DNA of 64,000 nt from Acidovorax sp. Leaf78 (GCF_001422735.1 NZ_LMLZ01000022.1:62001-126000); one strand, 5' to 3'; positions 33,437 through 42,407 are shown, counted from the stretch's first letter. The notes: a model not told the origin generated them from the sequence alone. Program-made: numbers and translations.

Positions 33437-34099
33437 ATGCCTCGCCCCTTTTCAACCACCGCACCGCCTGCTGCAGCGCCTTCGCCCAACCCACCACTGG
33501 TGCTGGCCACCATCGACTTTTCAGCGCCCGCACACGAGGTGGCGCGCCGCCTGATCGGCGTCACGCTGCTGGTGGACGGCGTGGGCGGGCGCATCGTGGA
33601 GACCGAGGCGTACGACCAGACGGATGCGGCGTCGCACACCTTTGGCGGCCCCACAACGCGCAATGCGGCCATGTTCGGTCCACCGGGTTGCGCGTATGTG
33701 TACCGCTCGTACGGCCTGCATTGGTGCGTCAACACCGTGTGCCGCGAGGCCGGGCACGGCGCCGGGGTGCTGCTGCGCGCGCTGGAACCCACCCATGGCA
33801 TCGACACGCAGCAGGCACGGCGCGGGCTGCAGGATGTGCGCCTGCTGTGCGCGGGTCCGGGGCGCCTGGCACAGGCGCTGGGCATCGACGCCAGCTTCAA
33901 CGGCCAGCCGCTGCACCTGCCGCCGTTCGCGCTGCTGGAGCCCGATGCGGTGGCTGCCGCAGGCATGCCGCCCAACGACGTGGTGACCGGCCCGCGCATC
34001 GGCATCTCCAAGGCGGTCGATGTGCCCTGGCGGTTCGGGCTGCGCGGCTCGCGCTACCTGAGCCGCGGGTTCGCAGCGGCACCAAGCGTCGGCAGGTAG
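33437..34099 (+). CDS. mpg: DNA-3-methyladenine glycosylase (AAG/Mpg family)
   Basis: 220 residues from the ATG at 33437 (MPRPFSTT). The upstream in-frame codons begin with a TTG and contain no conserved residues. GGRIVETEAYDQTDAASHTF carries the catalytic Glu (E of VETEAY) and NAAMFGPPGCAYVYRSYGLHW the wall of the DNA-binding groove. The late block ISKAVDVPWRFGLRGSRYLS completes the family. It removes alkylated and deaminated purines in base-excision repair. Monocistronic; the RIO kinase gene is convergent. Confidence 0.92.
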   Translation: MPRPFSTTAPPAAAPSPNPPLVLATIDFSAPAHEVARRLIGVTLLVDGVGGRIVETEAYDQTDAASHTFGGPTTRNAAMFGPPGCAYVYRSYGLHWCVNTVCREAGHGAGVLLRALEPTHGIDTQQARRGLQDVRLLCAGPGRLAQALGIDASFNGQPLHLPPFALLEPDAVAAAGMPPNDVVTGPRIGISKAVDVPWRFGLRGSRYLSRGFAAAPSVGR

Positions 34100-34143
34100 C
34101 GCAGGCCCGGCTGGCGCGACCACGGCGCGTTGAACGCGGCGTC

Positions 34144-35019
34144 TCAGCCTGCGGCCATGCGCAGCCTGCGCGCCGCGTCTTCGTCGCGCGCATCGTCGAT
34201 CTCGCGCAGCACGGCCTGCATGTCCACATCGACGTGCTGAGGCGCGTAGCGACCGGTGAGCGGCGTCTCGTTGGTCAGCAGACCGCCCTGGTACAGGCTC
34301 CAGATCTCGGGGCCGTACTGGGTGGTGCGCAGCTCGGGCGCGAACTGGCCGAAGAAATCGCGCAGGTTGGCCACGTCGCGCAGCAGCATGCGCTGGGCGT
34401 GGTTGTTGCCGGCAGCGTCCACCGCCTGGGGCAGGTCGATGATGACGGGGCCGTCCGCCGCGGGCTGGCCGTCTTCGCCGGGCAGGTGCGCCAGCAAGAT
34501 GTTGAACTCCGACAAATCGCCGTGCACCACGCCCGCACACAGCATGCGCACCACCTCGGCCACCAGCGTGGCGTGGTGGGCGCGGGCATCTTCGGGCGTG
34601 AAGCTCACGTCGTTCAGGCGGGGGGCTGCGTCGCCGTTGGCGTCGGTCACCAGCTCCATCAGCAGCACGCCGTCGTGAAAGTTGTAGGGCTGCGGCACCC
34701 GCACGCCCGCGGCGGCCAGGCGGTACAGCGCATCGACCTCGGCGCTTTGCCACGCGGCCTCCTGCTCTTGCCGGCCGAACTTGCTGCCCTTGGCCATGGC
34801 GCGGGCCGAGCGCGAGTTCTTGACCTTGCGGTTCTCGGTGTAATCGACCGCCTGCCGAAAGCTGCGGTTGTTGGCCTCTTTGTAGATCTTGGCGCAGCGG
34901 GTTTCGTCGCCGCAGCGCACCACGTAGACCATGGCCTCCTTGCCGCTCATGAGCTGGCGGACCACGGTGTCGATCAGGCCTTCTTCAACGAGGGACTGCA
35001 GGCGGGGGGGTGCTTTCAT
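34144..35019 (-). CDS. RIO-type serine protein kinase
   Basis: 291 residues. The RIO1-like fold is complete: MSGKEAMVYVV as the glycine-loop substitute, ATP-contacting Lys in CAKIYKEA, catalytic loop VVHGDLSEFNIL and metal-binding Asp in VIIDLPQAVD. The RIO family takes part in ribosomal small-subunit maturation in archaea and eukaryotes; the bacterial substrate is unknown. The gene follows tapT by 60 bp on the same strand, hinting at a translation-related operon. Confidence 0.9.
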   Translation of the reverse strand: MKAPPRLQSLVEEGLIDTVVRQLMSGKEAMVYVVRCGDETRCAKIYKEANNRSFRQAVDYTENRKVKNSRSARAMAKGSKFGRQEQEAAWQSAEVDALYRLAAAGVRVPQPYNFHDGVLLMELVTDANGDAAPRLNDVSFTPEDARAHHATLVAEVVRMLCAGVVHGDLSEFNILLAHLPGEDGQPAADGPVIIDLPQAVDAAGNNHAQRMLLRDVANLRDFFGQFAPELRTTQYGPEIWSLYQGGLLTNETPLTGRYAPQHVDVDMQAVLREIDDARDEDAARRLRMAAG

Positions 35020-35079
35020 CGGTGCATTTTGCCCGTGTGGCGCCGCCTGCCGGGCCGCGCTGGTGGCGCGGGTACTTTT

Positions 35080-35847
35080 TCAGCGCGCGCTGCGCAGGCC
35101 CATGAGCCGCTGGTGCACGGCATCGCTGGCGTCCACCGGCAGCTGGTGCTTGGCCTGCAGGTAGTGGTCGGTGAACACGTCCAGGTAGGCCTCCAGCGTG
35201 TGCGCGGCGTGTGGCTCGCCGGCCAGCTCCAGGCACAGCGCGCCCACCTCGGACGTGCAGAAGTGGTCCATGCGCGTGGAGCGGCGCAGGTGGTAGCGCG
35301 ACAGCTGCTCGGGCTGCAGGCTGAGCACGGGCAGGTGGTCGAGGTAGGGGCTTTTGCGGAACATCTTGCGCGCCTCGGGCCAGGTGGCGTCCAGCAGCAC
35401 GAACAGCGGGCGCTTGCCATTCGATGGAGCGACCTCCGTGACCACGCGCTCCGGCGCCACGAACTCGCCGGGGAACACCACGTAGGGCTGCCACTGCGGA
35501 TCGGCCAGCAGCGCCAGCAGGCCGGGGTGCACCTCGGTGCGCGCCCAGCCAAACGCAAACGTGTCGGCCACCACGTCGGCGATAAGCCATCCGGTGTTGC
35601 TGGGCTTGAGCGGCTCGATGTCGGCCATCAGCAGGCACATGCCCGCGCGCGTGGGCACCTCGGGGCTCAGCGCGCACATGCAGTGGCTGGGCACCAGCCG
35701 GCAGCCGGCGCAGCGCACGCCCTTGGGGCCGCCGCGCGCGAGGAAGGGCTTGGCGCTGCGGGCCAGGCGCTCGGTGCGCAGGCGGGAGACGGCGTGGGGC
35801 GCCACGCTGGCCGGCAGGGCCGTGCCTGGCGCCTCGCTACTACCCAC
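35080..35847 (-). CDS. tapT: tRNA-uridine aminocarboxypropyltransferase (DTW domain)
   Basis: 255 residues if it starts at the GTG at 35847, which overlaps the methyltransferase stop by 8 bases; no ATG is available in the N-terminal region. Zinc-binding cysteines occur in CAGCRLVPSHCMC, and the DTW-type motif appears as LLDATWPEARKM, with the following RKSPYL and LRRSTRM blocks. TapT enzymes make acp3U47 in tRNA from S-adenosylmethionine. About 20 residues longer than E. coli TapT at the N-terminus, so the true start may be later. Co-transcribed with the methyltransferase and probably the RIO kinase. Confidence 0.83.
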   Translation of the reverse strand: MGSSEAPGTALPASVAPHAVSRLRTERLARSAKPFLARGGPKGVRCAGCRLVPSHCMCALSPEVPTRAGMCLLMADIEPLKPSNTGWLIADVVADTFAFGWARTEVHPGLLALLADPQWQPYVVFPGEFVAPERVVTEVAPSNGKRPLFVLLDATWPEARKMFRKSPYLDHLPVLSLQPEQLSRYHLRRSTRMDHFCTSEVGALCLELAGEPHAAHTLEAYLDVFTDHYLQAKHQLPVDASDAVHQRLMGLRSAR

Positions 35848-36445
35848 CCGATTGCTCCAGCGCAAACAGCGGCAGCTCGGCTTTGCGGCTGAGCCACACG
35901 CCGCCGCCCAGCTCGATCGCGCCCTCTTGCAGGCCGCGGCGGTACAGATCGGCACGGTGGCGGAACACGCGGTTGTCGGTCAGGTCCTCGTCGATGATGT
36001 CGCGCTCGTAGTCCTCGCGCGATACCGCCTCCACATACAGCGCGCCTTGGGAGAGGCGGCCCAGGTTGTGCAGCGCGGCCTTGAGGTCCGGCGGGCTCAG
36101 GTAGGGCAGCACGCCCTGGCAGATGACGAGGTCGAACGGCTTGTCCGCCGCGTAGTCCACCACCGAACCCTGCTCCCACCCGAAGCGCTCGCACAGGTAG
36201 CTGCTGATCTCCACGCCCTGGTAGCTGGCCTGCGGAAAGTGCTGCGCCACGATGCCCTTCCACAGCCCGATGCCGCAGCCCACGTCCAGCACGCGCTGCA
36301 CCGGCACCCGCAGGTACTTGAGGTAGCTGCACACAAACGTGCCCAGCCGCTCCATGTGCGCCGGGTCCACCACGCTGGTCTTTTTGTCGAAGTAGAAACG
36401 CTGGTAGTAGGCCTCGTCAAAAGTGGTGGCGCTGGCGGATTTCAA
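35840..36445 (-). CDS. Class I SAM-dependent methyltransferase
   Basis: 201 residues from a TTG at 36445 with GAGGAC upstream; there is no in-frame ATG near the natural start, and the next one would delete the first helix. Motif I is LDVGCGIGLWKGI, motif II ends at VEISSYLCERFG, and motif IV/post-I is PFDLVICQGVLPYLSP. Begins with TTFDEAYYQRFYFD, as in uncharacterised small methyltransferases. The substrate is unknown. It overlaps tapT by 8 bases and is divergent from a helix-turn-helix gene. Confidence 0.8.
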   Translation of the reverse strand: MKSASATTFDEAYYQRFYFDKKTSVVDPAHMERLGTFVCSYLKYLRVPVQRVLDVGCGIGLWKGIVAQHFPQASYQGVEISSYLCERFGWEQGSVVDYAADKPFDLVICQGVLPYLSPPDLKAALHNLGRLSQGALYVEAVSREDYERDIIDEDLTDNRVFRHRADLYRRGLQEGAIELGGGVWLSRKAELPLFALEQSGG

Positions 36446-36567
36446 AGGCGGGTCCTCGTGTCTGGGGGTGGTGCGCACCACCCGGCGGGCGGCAGCGCGA
36501 AGGCGCCAAGTATCCCCCACGGGCTGCCACACACCCTCGCGGCGGCACGCTGCGTTAGGCTGTCGCC

Positions 36568-37803
36568 ATGGATTCGCTGATCTCCGCCGCGGCCCGCGCG
36601 CTGGCCGCAGGCGATGCCCTCGCCGCGTTGCAGCGCGTGGCACTGCGCGACGACCCATCGGCCCTGGCACTGCGCGGCATTGCCATGGCCCAGCTGGGCG
36701 AGCACCCACGCGCCCGCGAACTGCTGCGCCGCGCTGCACGCGGCTTTGGCGCGCACGAGCCCGTGGCCCGCGCGCGCTGTGTGGTGGCCGAGGCCGAGGT
36801 GGCCCTGGCCCTGCGCGACCTGGGCGGGCCCACCCACGCGCTGCTGACGGCCGCCGCCCTGCTGCAGGCCCACGGCGACACGGCCAACGCGCTGCAGGCC
36901 CGGCTGGTGGCGGCGCGCAAGCTGATCTTGCTCGGCCAACTGGACGCGGCATCGGCTGCGCTGGAAAGCGCCCAGGCCGCCGACCCGGCCACGCGCCGGC
37001 CCCCGTCGCTGGTCGCCGTGGCCGAGCTGGCCGCCGCGGAACTGGCGCTGCGCTCGCTGCACATCGGCGCGGCACGCACGGCCCTGCAGCGCGCGCAACA
37101 GGCCGCGGCGCAGTCGGGGGTGCCTGCCCTGCTGGCCGAGGTGGCGCAGGCCCACGCGCTGCTCCACCAGCCTGCCGCACGCCGCCTGGCCCACGGCACC
37201 GAGCAGATGCTGCGGCTGGACGACGTGGCGGCGCTGCTGGCATCCCCCACGCTGATGGTGGTGGACGCCTGCCGCCACGGCGTGCGCGCAGGCGACACCT
37301 GGCAGCCGCTGGCGCGCCGCCCGGTGCTGTTTGCGCTGGTGCGCGCGCTGGCCGAGGCGTGGCCCGGCGATGCGGACCGCGACGCCTTGATTGCCACCGT
37401 GTTCCGCACGCGCCACCCCGACGACACCCACCGCGCCCGGCTGCGCGTGGAAATCGGCCGCCTGCGCGCGCTGATGGCGCCGCTGGCCGGTGTGCAGGCC
37501 ACGCCGCGCGGCTTTGTGCTGCGGCCGCTGGGCGGGCGCGACGTGGCAGTGCTGGCACCGCCGGTGGAGGGCGAGCAGGGCGCGCTGGTGGCGCTGCTGG
37601 CGGATGGCGCGACCTGGTCCACATCGGCCCTGGCGCTGGCCCTGGGCGACAGCCAGCGCACCGTGCAGCGCGCGCTGGCCGACCTGGAATCCGCCGGGCG
37701 CGTGCGCGCCATCGGGCAGGCACGGGCGCGGCGCTGGCTGGCCGCGCCGCTGGTGGGATTCACGACGATCTTGTTACTCCCTGCTGCGCAGCCGTTTGCC
37801 TAA
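36568..37803 (+). CDS. Transcriptional regulator with TPR-like repeats and winged-helix domains
   Basis: 411 residues, very rich in Ala and Leu. Residues 1-215 are helical repeats of TPR type (ALRGIAMAQLGEHPRARELL and similar). Residues about 235-335 look like an OmpR/SARP-type winged helix (WPGDADRDALIATVFRTRHP, RARLRVEIGRLRALM). Residues 345-395 hold a second helix-turn-helix (TSALALALGDSQRTVQRALA). Likely a DNA-binding regulator that senses through its helical repeats. A beta-propeller gene follows 57 bp downstream on the same strand. Confidence 0.7.
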   Translation: MDSLISAAARALAAGDALAALQRVALRDDPSALALRGIAMAQLGEHPRARELLRRAARGFGAHEPVARARCVVAEAEVALALRDLGGPTHALLTAAALLQAHGDTANALQARLVAARKLILLGQLDAASAALESAQAADPATRRPPSLVAVAELAAAELALRSLHIGAARTALQRAQQAAAQSGVPALLAEVAQAHALLHQPAARRLAHGTEQMLRLDDVAALLASPTLMVVDACRHGVRAGDTWQPLARRPVLFALVRALAEAWPGDADRDALIATVFRTRHPDDTHRARLRVEIGRLRALMAPLAGVQATPRGFVLRPLGGRDVAVLAPPVEGEQGALVALLADGATWSTSALALALGDSQRTVQRALADLESAGRVRAIGQARARRWLAAPLVGFTTILLLPAAQPFA

Positions 37804-37860
37804 AGTGGCCGCACCGCCCCAGCAACCCCTGCAACGGGCACCCACCCAGGAGCTACCGCC

Positions 37861-38628
37861 ATGACCACCGCGACACCCCACGCCACCCCCACCCCCAACC
37901 CCACCACCACCGCGGACACCGCCTGCAGCAGCCAGCCCGGCGGCACCCCGCCATCGCAACTGCAAATCCCCATCGCCGCGCGCCAGCCGGCCGAGGTGGT
38001 GCGCGAGTACGGGCCGTTCGGTACCGCGAGCGCGGTCCACGGCGTGACGCACGACGGCCACCGTGTGTGGGCCGCCACGGGCGAGCACCTGGTGGCGTTC
38101 GACCCCGCCAGCGGCACCACCGCGCGCACGCTCGACGTGGTGTGCGACGCAGGCACCGCCTTCGACGGCACGCACATCTATCAGATCGCCGAGTCCCGCA
38201 TCGACAAGATCGACCCGGCCACGGGCCAGGTGCTGGCCACCATCGCGGCCCCGGGCGGCGGCAACGACTCGGGCCTGACCTGGGCCGAAGGCAGCCTGTG
38301 GGTGGGCCAGTACCGCGACCGCAAGATCCACCAGATCGACCCCGCCACGGGGGCCATCCGCCGCACCATCGAATCCAACCGCTTCGTCACCGGCGTAACC
38401 TGGGTGGACGGCGAGCTGTGGCACGGCACCTGGGAGGGCGACGAAAGCACCCTGCGCCACATCGACCCTGCCAGCGGCGCGGTGCTGCAGCAGCTGGACC
38501 TGCCGCCCGGCGTGGGCGTGAGCGTGAGCGGGCTCGAGTCCGACGGGGCGGGGCTGTTCTACTGCGGTGGCGGCGGCAGCGGCAAGGTGCGGGCCGTGCG
38601 CCGGCCCCCGGCCCGCACCGCGGCGTGA
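37861..38628 (+). CDS. Beta-propeller protein, SMP-30/glutaminyl cyclotransferase-like
   Basis: 255 residues after GGAGCTACCGCC. A Pro/Thr-rich leader of about 50 residues precedes five to six blades with the repeat 'W.. G.LWVG....KI..IDPATG.....I', for example LTWAEGSLWVGQYRDRKIH and GVTWVDGELWHGTWEG. No cleavable signal peptide is evident. Enzymatic residues are not obvious; it may be a binding or scaffold propeller. The partner regulator immediately upstream suggests a two-gene unit. Confidence 0.75.
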   Translation: MTTATPHATPTPNPTTTADTACSSQPGGTPPSQLQIPIAARQPAEVVREYGPFGTASAVHGVTHDGHRVWAATGEHLVAFDPASGTTARTLDVVCDAGTAFDGTHIYQIAESRIDKIDPATGQVLATIAAPGGGNDSGLTWAEGSLWVGQYRDRKIHQIDPATGAIRRTIESNRFVTGVTWVDGELWHGTWEGDESTLRHIDPASGAVLQQLDLPPGVGVSVSGLESDGAGLFYCGGGGSGKVRAVRRPPARTAA

Positions 38629-38656
38629 GGATGAAGAAGAAGAAGCAACGACGCCG

Positions 38657-39049
38657 TCAAGCCGCCGCAGGCTTGGGCGGGCGGTGCAGCGCGCACAGCT
38701 TGTTGCCGTCCGGGTCGCGCAGGTAGGCCAGGTACAGCGCGCCCGACGGGCCTTCGCGAAAGCCTGGCGGGTCTTCGCACGTCGTGCCGCCGTGGGCCAC
38801 GCCCGCTGCGTGGAACGCGTCGGCCTGCTCGGGCGACTGCACCGCAAAGCCGATGGTGGCGCCATTGCCCTGCGTGGCGGGCTCGCCGTTGATGGGGGTG
38901 GAAATGGCGAAGGTGCCGTTGGGGCCGCGGTAGAAGTAGCGGTTCTTGTTGGCCACGCCGGGCGGCACACCGAGCGTGCCCAGCAGCGCGTCGTAAAACT
39001 TCTTGGACACTTCCAGGTCGTTCACGCCGACCATCACATGACTGAACAT
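38657..39049 (-). CDS. VOC family protein (glyoxalase/bleomycin-resistance-like)
   Basis: 130 residues. Begins FSHVMVGVNDLEVSKKFYDA, contains IGFAVQSPEQADAFHAA and ends with LYLAYLRDPDGNKLCALH, the paired beta-alpha-beta-beta-beta modules of the VOC fold. H4 and the late E/D region could bind a metal. The function is unknown. It is convergent with the propeller gene and divergent from the ABC importer. Confidence 0.88.
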   Translation of the reverse strand: MFSHVMVGVNDLEVSKKFYDALLGTLGVPPGVANKNRYFYRGPNGTFAISTPINGEPATQGNGATIGFAVQSPEQADAFHAAGVAHGGTTCEDPPGFREGPSGALYLAYLRDPDGNKLCALHRPPKPAAA

Positions 39050-39405
39050 TGTTGTTGTCTCCGTTGGGCCCCTGCAGGGGCGGGTTGTGGGCAGGGGGAT
39101 GTTACTGGCTCATCGGTGCGTGAGCCGGTCGCCAGCGTGCCACGTTGCGCGCATGCGGGACGCCCGGATGACCTCCACCGCCTGTCCCGCATGCACCACA
39201 TGCTATTGAATACATAGCATTCCACCCAGGCAGCGCCATGTTGCCCACGCCCCGGCAGGCGACTGCGCGCACGCGCACTGCGGAATACCCGAGTGGGGTT
39301 CTGCCCATGGATGAACCGATAATATGCATACATAGCGAACGCGGGCCCCACGGCCGGTTCGCTGCGTGTGTTTCATCGAGTGGTTGATAAAAAAGGAATC
39401 CGAAA
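39050..39405. other. Divergent regulatory region upstream of the ABC importer
   Basis: About 356 bp with no gene. The part from 39195 is AT-richer. It contains an inverted repeat (listed separately) and a second TACATAGC near 39330, each resembling the other; the importer promoter is probably here. Confidence 0.45.
39200..39220. promoter_or_regulatory. Inverted repeat upstream of the peptide-type ABC importer
   Basis: ATGCTAT-N7-ATAGCAT, perfect 7-bp arms, about 186 bp before the binding-protein ATG. TACATAGC within it recurs near 39330, closer to the gene. Confidence 0.45.
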
Positions 39406-41034
39406 ATGAATGTAGGCATCCGAAAGACCGTGTCCGCCCTGGCGGGTGGTGTGGCAGTGTCGGTGTGTGCGGTGGGCGTGGTGCACGCGCAGTCGCTCAC
39501 CATCGCGTTGGCCGCAGAGCCGACGGCGGCCGACCCGCACTATCACAAGATGACGGCGAACGATGCCTTTTCGGCGCACGTGTACGACTCGCTCGTGGCG
39601 CGCAACGCCAAGATGGAGCTGGTGCCCTCGCTGGCCACGTCGTGGAAGAACCTGGACGACCTGACGTGGGAGTTCAAACTGCGCCCCGGGGTCAAGTTCT
39701 CCAACGGCAAGCCGTTCACGTCCAAGGACGTGCTGTTCACCATCTGCCGCACGCTGAACAACGAGACCAATGTCTCGGAGTCGTACACCGACACCACCAA
39801 GCGCATCACCGATGTGAAGACGCCCGATGACCTGACCGTCATCATCAAGACCGTGGCCCCGCTGCCGCTGCTGCCCGCTGAAATGGCGCGGTCGCTGCCC
39901 ATCGTGTGGAGCGGCATTGCGCAAAGCGGCAAGCTCGCTTTCGCCCCCAAGACGGGCTGCGGCGTGACCGGTGCCTGGCCCACCGTGACCGACTTCAACA
40001 CCGGCAAGACGGCCATCGGCACCGGCCCGTATTTGATGAAATCCTACGTCAAGGGCACCGGCATCCAGCTGGAGCGCAACGATGCCTACTGGGGCGAGAA
40101 GCCGCACTGGAAGACCGTGAGGATGGTGCCCGTGCCCAGCGCAGGCCCGCGCCTGACGGGCCTGCTGTCGGGCGACTACGACGTGATCGAAAACCCCGCC
40201 GCGCGCGACCTGACCCGTGTGAAGGACAACGCCAAGTTCGACTTCGTCGCCACGCCGTCGACGCGCCTCGTCTTCCTGCAGCCCGACATCGGCCGCAACC
40301 CCAGCCCGCAGGTGAAGGCCGCGGACGGCAAGAACCCGCTGCAGGATGTGCGCGTGCGCCGGGCCATGAACATGGCCATCGACCGCAAGGCCATCGTGCA
40401 GCGCATCATGGACGGCATGGCCACGCCCGCCTACCAGTACATGCCCGACGGCATGTTCGGCGCGCTGCCCCAGGCCCCCGAGATCAAGTTCGACCCCGAA
40501 GGCGCCAAGAAGCTGCTGGCCGAAGCCGGCTACCCCAATGGCTTCGAGCTGACGCTGTCGTCCACCAACGACCGCTACGTGAACGACGCCCAGGTGGCCC
40601 AGTCGGTGGCGCAGTACTTCACGCGCATCGGCATCAAGACCAACGTGGATGCGATGACGGCATCGATCTACTTCCCCAAGCGCGCCAAGCGCGAGTTCAG
40701 CCTGCCCATGGGCGGCTGGCCTGCGGAAACGGGCGAGGCATCGGCGTTGTTCCAGTTGTGGGTGGCATCGCTGGATGCGCCCAAGGGCCAGGGCACCAGC
40801 AACTACGGCGCCAACTACAACCCCGAGTTCGACAAGCTGTACCTGCCGGCTGCCGACCTGGTGGACCCCGCCAAGCGCAAGGCCGGCCTGGAAGCCGCGA
40901 CCAAGTTCGCGCTCGACAACGTGGCGCTGATCCCGCTGCACTTTGAAAGCAGCATCTGGGCCTTCAAGAAGGGCCTGAGCTACGAAGGCCGCCGCGACCA
41001 GTACACGCTGGCCACCTCGGTCAAGCCCAAGTAA
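39406..41034 (+). CDS. ABC transporter substrate-binding protein, family 5 (peptide/nickel type)
   Basis: 542 residues; start after AAGGAA. Signal peptide to about residue 29 (CAVGVVHAQS). LAAEPTAADPHYHKMTANDA, LVPSLATSWKNLDDLTWEFKLR and VRRAMNMAIDRKAIVQRIMDG are hallmarks of SBP_bac_5 proteins. Captures peptides or related solutes in the periplasm for the permease pair encoded downstream. Separated from the permease genes by a 168-bp palindromic element. Confidence 0.92.
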   Translation: MNVGIRKTVSALAGGVAVSVCAVGVVHAQSLTIALAAEPTAADPHYHKMTANDAFSAHVYDSLVARNAKMELVPSLATSWKNLDDLTWEFKLRPGVKFSNGKPFTSKDVLFTICRTLNNETNVSESYTDTTKRITDVKTPDDLTVIIKTVAPLPLLPAEMARSLPIVWSGIAQSGKLAFAPKTGCGVTGAWPTVTDFNTGKTAIGTGPYLMKSYVKGTGIQLERNDAYWGEKPHWKTVRMVPVPSAGPRLTGLLSGDYDVIENPAARDLTRVKDNAKFDFVATPSTRLVFLQPDIGRNPSPQVKAADGKNPLQDVRVRRAMNMAIDRKAIVQRIMDGMATPAYQYMPDGMFGALPQAPEIKFDPEGAKKLLAEAGYPNGFELTLSSTNDRYVNDAQVAQSVAQYFTRIGIKTNVDAMTASIYFPKRAKREFSLPMGGWPAETGEASALFQLWVASLDAPKGQGTSNYGANYNPEFDKLYLPAADLVDPAKRKAGLEAATKFALDNVALIPLHFESSIWAFKKGLSYEGRRDQYTLATSVKPK

Positions 41035-41068
41035 GCCGTCGCGGGTCAGTGAACGATACGGGGTGCGC

Positions 41069-41236
41069 CTAGGAGCCTGTCGGACTTGGAGCGTCGAAGC
41101 GAAAATTGGCCCCAGCGAGGACAGTTTTTGCCGGATTTGCAGCCTCATAGCCTGGCTATGCGGCAAAAAGACGGTAAAAAATGGACCGCTGCGGTCAATT
41201 TGCAGCCGACGATTTCCAAGTCCGACAGGCTCCTAG
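41069..41236. mobile_element. MITE-like palindromic element
   Basis: 168 bp with perfect 22-bp terminal inverted repeats (left arm begins CTAGGAGCCTGTCGGACTTG). The two halves remain similar throughout. TTTTTGCCG and CGGCAAAAA pair in the interior, ATAGCC and GGCTAT next to the centre, and left AAATTGGCC... matches right ...GGTCAATTT with changes, so the whole can fold into one long hairpin. No ORF of a transposase. Both ends carry CTAG. It lies between the binding-protein and permease genes of one importer operon. Confidence 0.75.
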
Positions 41237-41414
41237 AGCACTCCGTATTTTTATTTTTCCTTCAGCGCCACGTCGCGCCCTCCTCGCGCAATGCCGCGCC
41301 CAGCCACGTCGTCACAGGCCAGCCATGCCCAAAGCCCCCTTCTTCACCCTGCCCAGCGGCAGGCGCAGTGCCACTGAGCCGAGGCTTCCATCCATTTCGC
41401 GAGGGGGTGCCTGA

Positions 41415-42389
41415 GTGCTCATCTTCATCCTGCGAAGGCTCATGCAGAGCCTTTTTGTCTTGCTGGCCGTGTCGCTGGTGGTGTTCTTTGCGGTGTATGC
41501 CGTGGGCGATCCCATCGAGCTGCTGGTCAACGCCGAGGCCAGCGAGGCCGACCGCCTGGCGATGATCAAGCGCCTGGGGCTCGACCTGCCCATCTGGCAG
41601 CAGTACACGAGCTTTCTGGTGCGCGCGCTGCAGGGCGACCTGGGCACCTCGTTCGTGCACGGCATCCCTGCCATCGAGCTGATCGTGCAGCGCATTCCGG
41701 CCACGCTGGAGCTGGTGCTGGTGGCGATCACGCTGACCATCGTGGTGGGTATTCCGCTGGGCCTGATCGCCGGCCTCAAGAACGACAAGCCCACCGGGCG
41801 CGGGCTGATGGCGGGCTCGGTGCTGGGCTTTTCGCTGCCCAGCTTCTGGCAGGGCATGGTGCTGATTTTGTGTTTTGCGGTGTGGCTGCAATGGCTGCCC
41901 GCCGCGGGGCGCGGCGACACGGTGGCGGTGTTCGGCGTGCCGCTGTCGCTGCTGACGGCCGACGGGTGGAAGCACGTGATGCTGCCGGCCGTGAACCTGG
42001 CGCTGGCCAACATCGCGCTGGTGCTGCGGCTCACGGCCACGGGCGTGGTGGACGCCAAGACGCAGGAATACGTGAAGTTCGCGCGCGCCAAGGGCCTTAA
42101 GCCCCGGCGCATCCTGACGCGCCACATCCTGCGCAACATCTTGATCCCGGTGGTCACCGTGATCGGCATGGAGTTCGGCACGCTGATCGCCTACTCCACC
42201 ATCACCGAAACGGTGTTCGCCTGGCCCGGCATGGGCAAGCTGCTGATCGACAGCATCTACCAGCTGGACCGCCCGGTGGTCGTGGCCTATGTGCTGCTCG
42301 TGACCTTCATCTTCGTGATGATCAACATGCTGGTGGACATGCTGTATGCCGCGCTCGACCCGCGCGTGCAGCTGCAGGAATCGGAATAA
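41415..42389 (+). CDS. ABC transporter permease (DppB type)
   Basis: 324 residues from the GTG at 41415 (MLIFILRRLMQSLFVLLAVS). Six hydrophobic helices. The N-terminal block FFAVYAVGDPIELL and the cytoplasmic EAA loop YVKFARAKGLKPRRILTRH are those of DppB-family permeases. Forms the inner-membrane channel with the next gene product. The open region between the binding-protein gene and this start holds the palindromic element and then a T-rich stretch. Confidence 0.92.
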   Translation: MLIFILRRLMQSLFVLLAVSLVVFFAVYAVGDPIELLVNAEASEADRLAMIKRLGLDLPIWQQYTSFLVRALQGDLGTSFVHGIPAIELIVQRIPATLELVLVAITLTIVVGIPLGLIAGLKNDKPTGRGLMAGSVLGFSLPSFWQGMVLILCFAVWLQWLPAAGRGDTVAVFGVPLSLLTADGWKHVMLPAVNLALANIALVLRLTATGVVDAKTQEYVKFARAKGLKPRRILTRHILRNILIPVVTVIGMEFGTLIAYSTITETVFAWPGMGKLLIDSIYQLDRPVVVAYVLLVTFIFVMINMLVDMLYAALDPRVQLQESE

Positions 42390-42407
42390 CCGCGGGCACC
42401 GACAACG

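Noticed and set aside
33118-35892. 924-codon open frame on the plus strand over mpg, the RIO kinase and tapT
   Set aside because: Changes nothing about three genes with clear catalytic motifs; composition is typical of out-of-frame high-GC DNA.
41069-41236. Palindromic element considered as a CRISPR-like or small RNA locus
   Set aside because: One unit only, no spacers, no cas gene. The perfect terminal inverted repeats and self-similar halves fit a MITE better.
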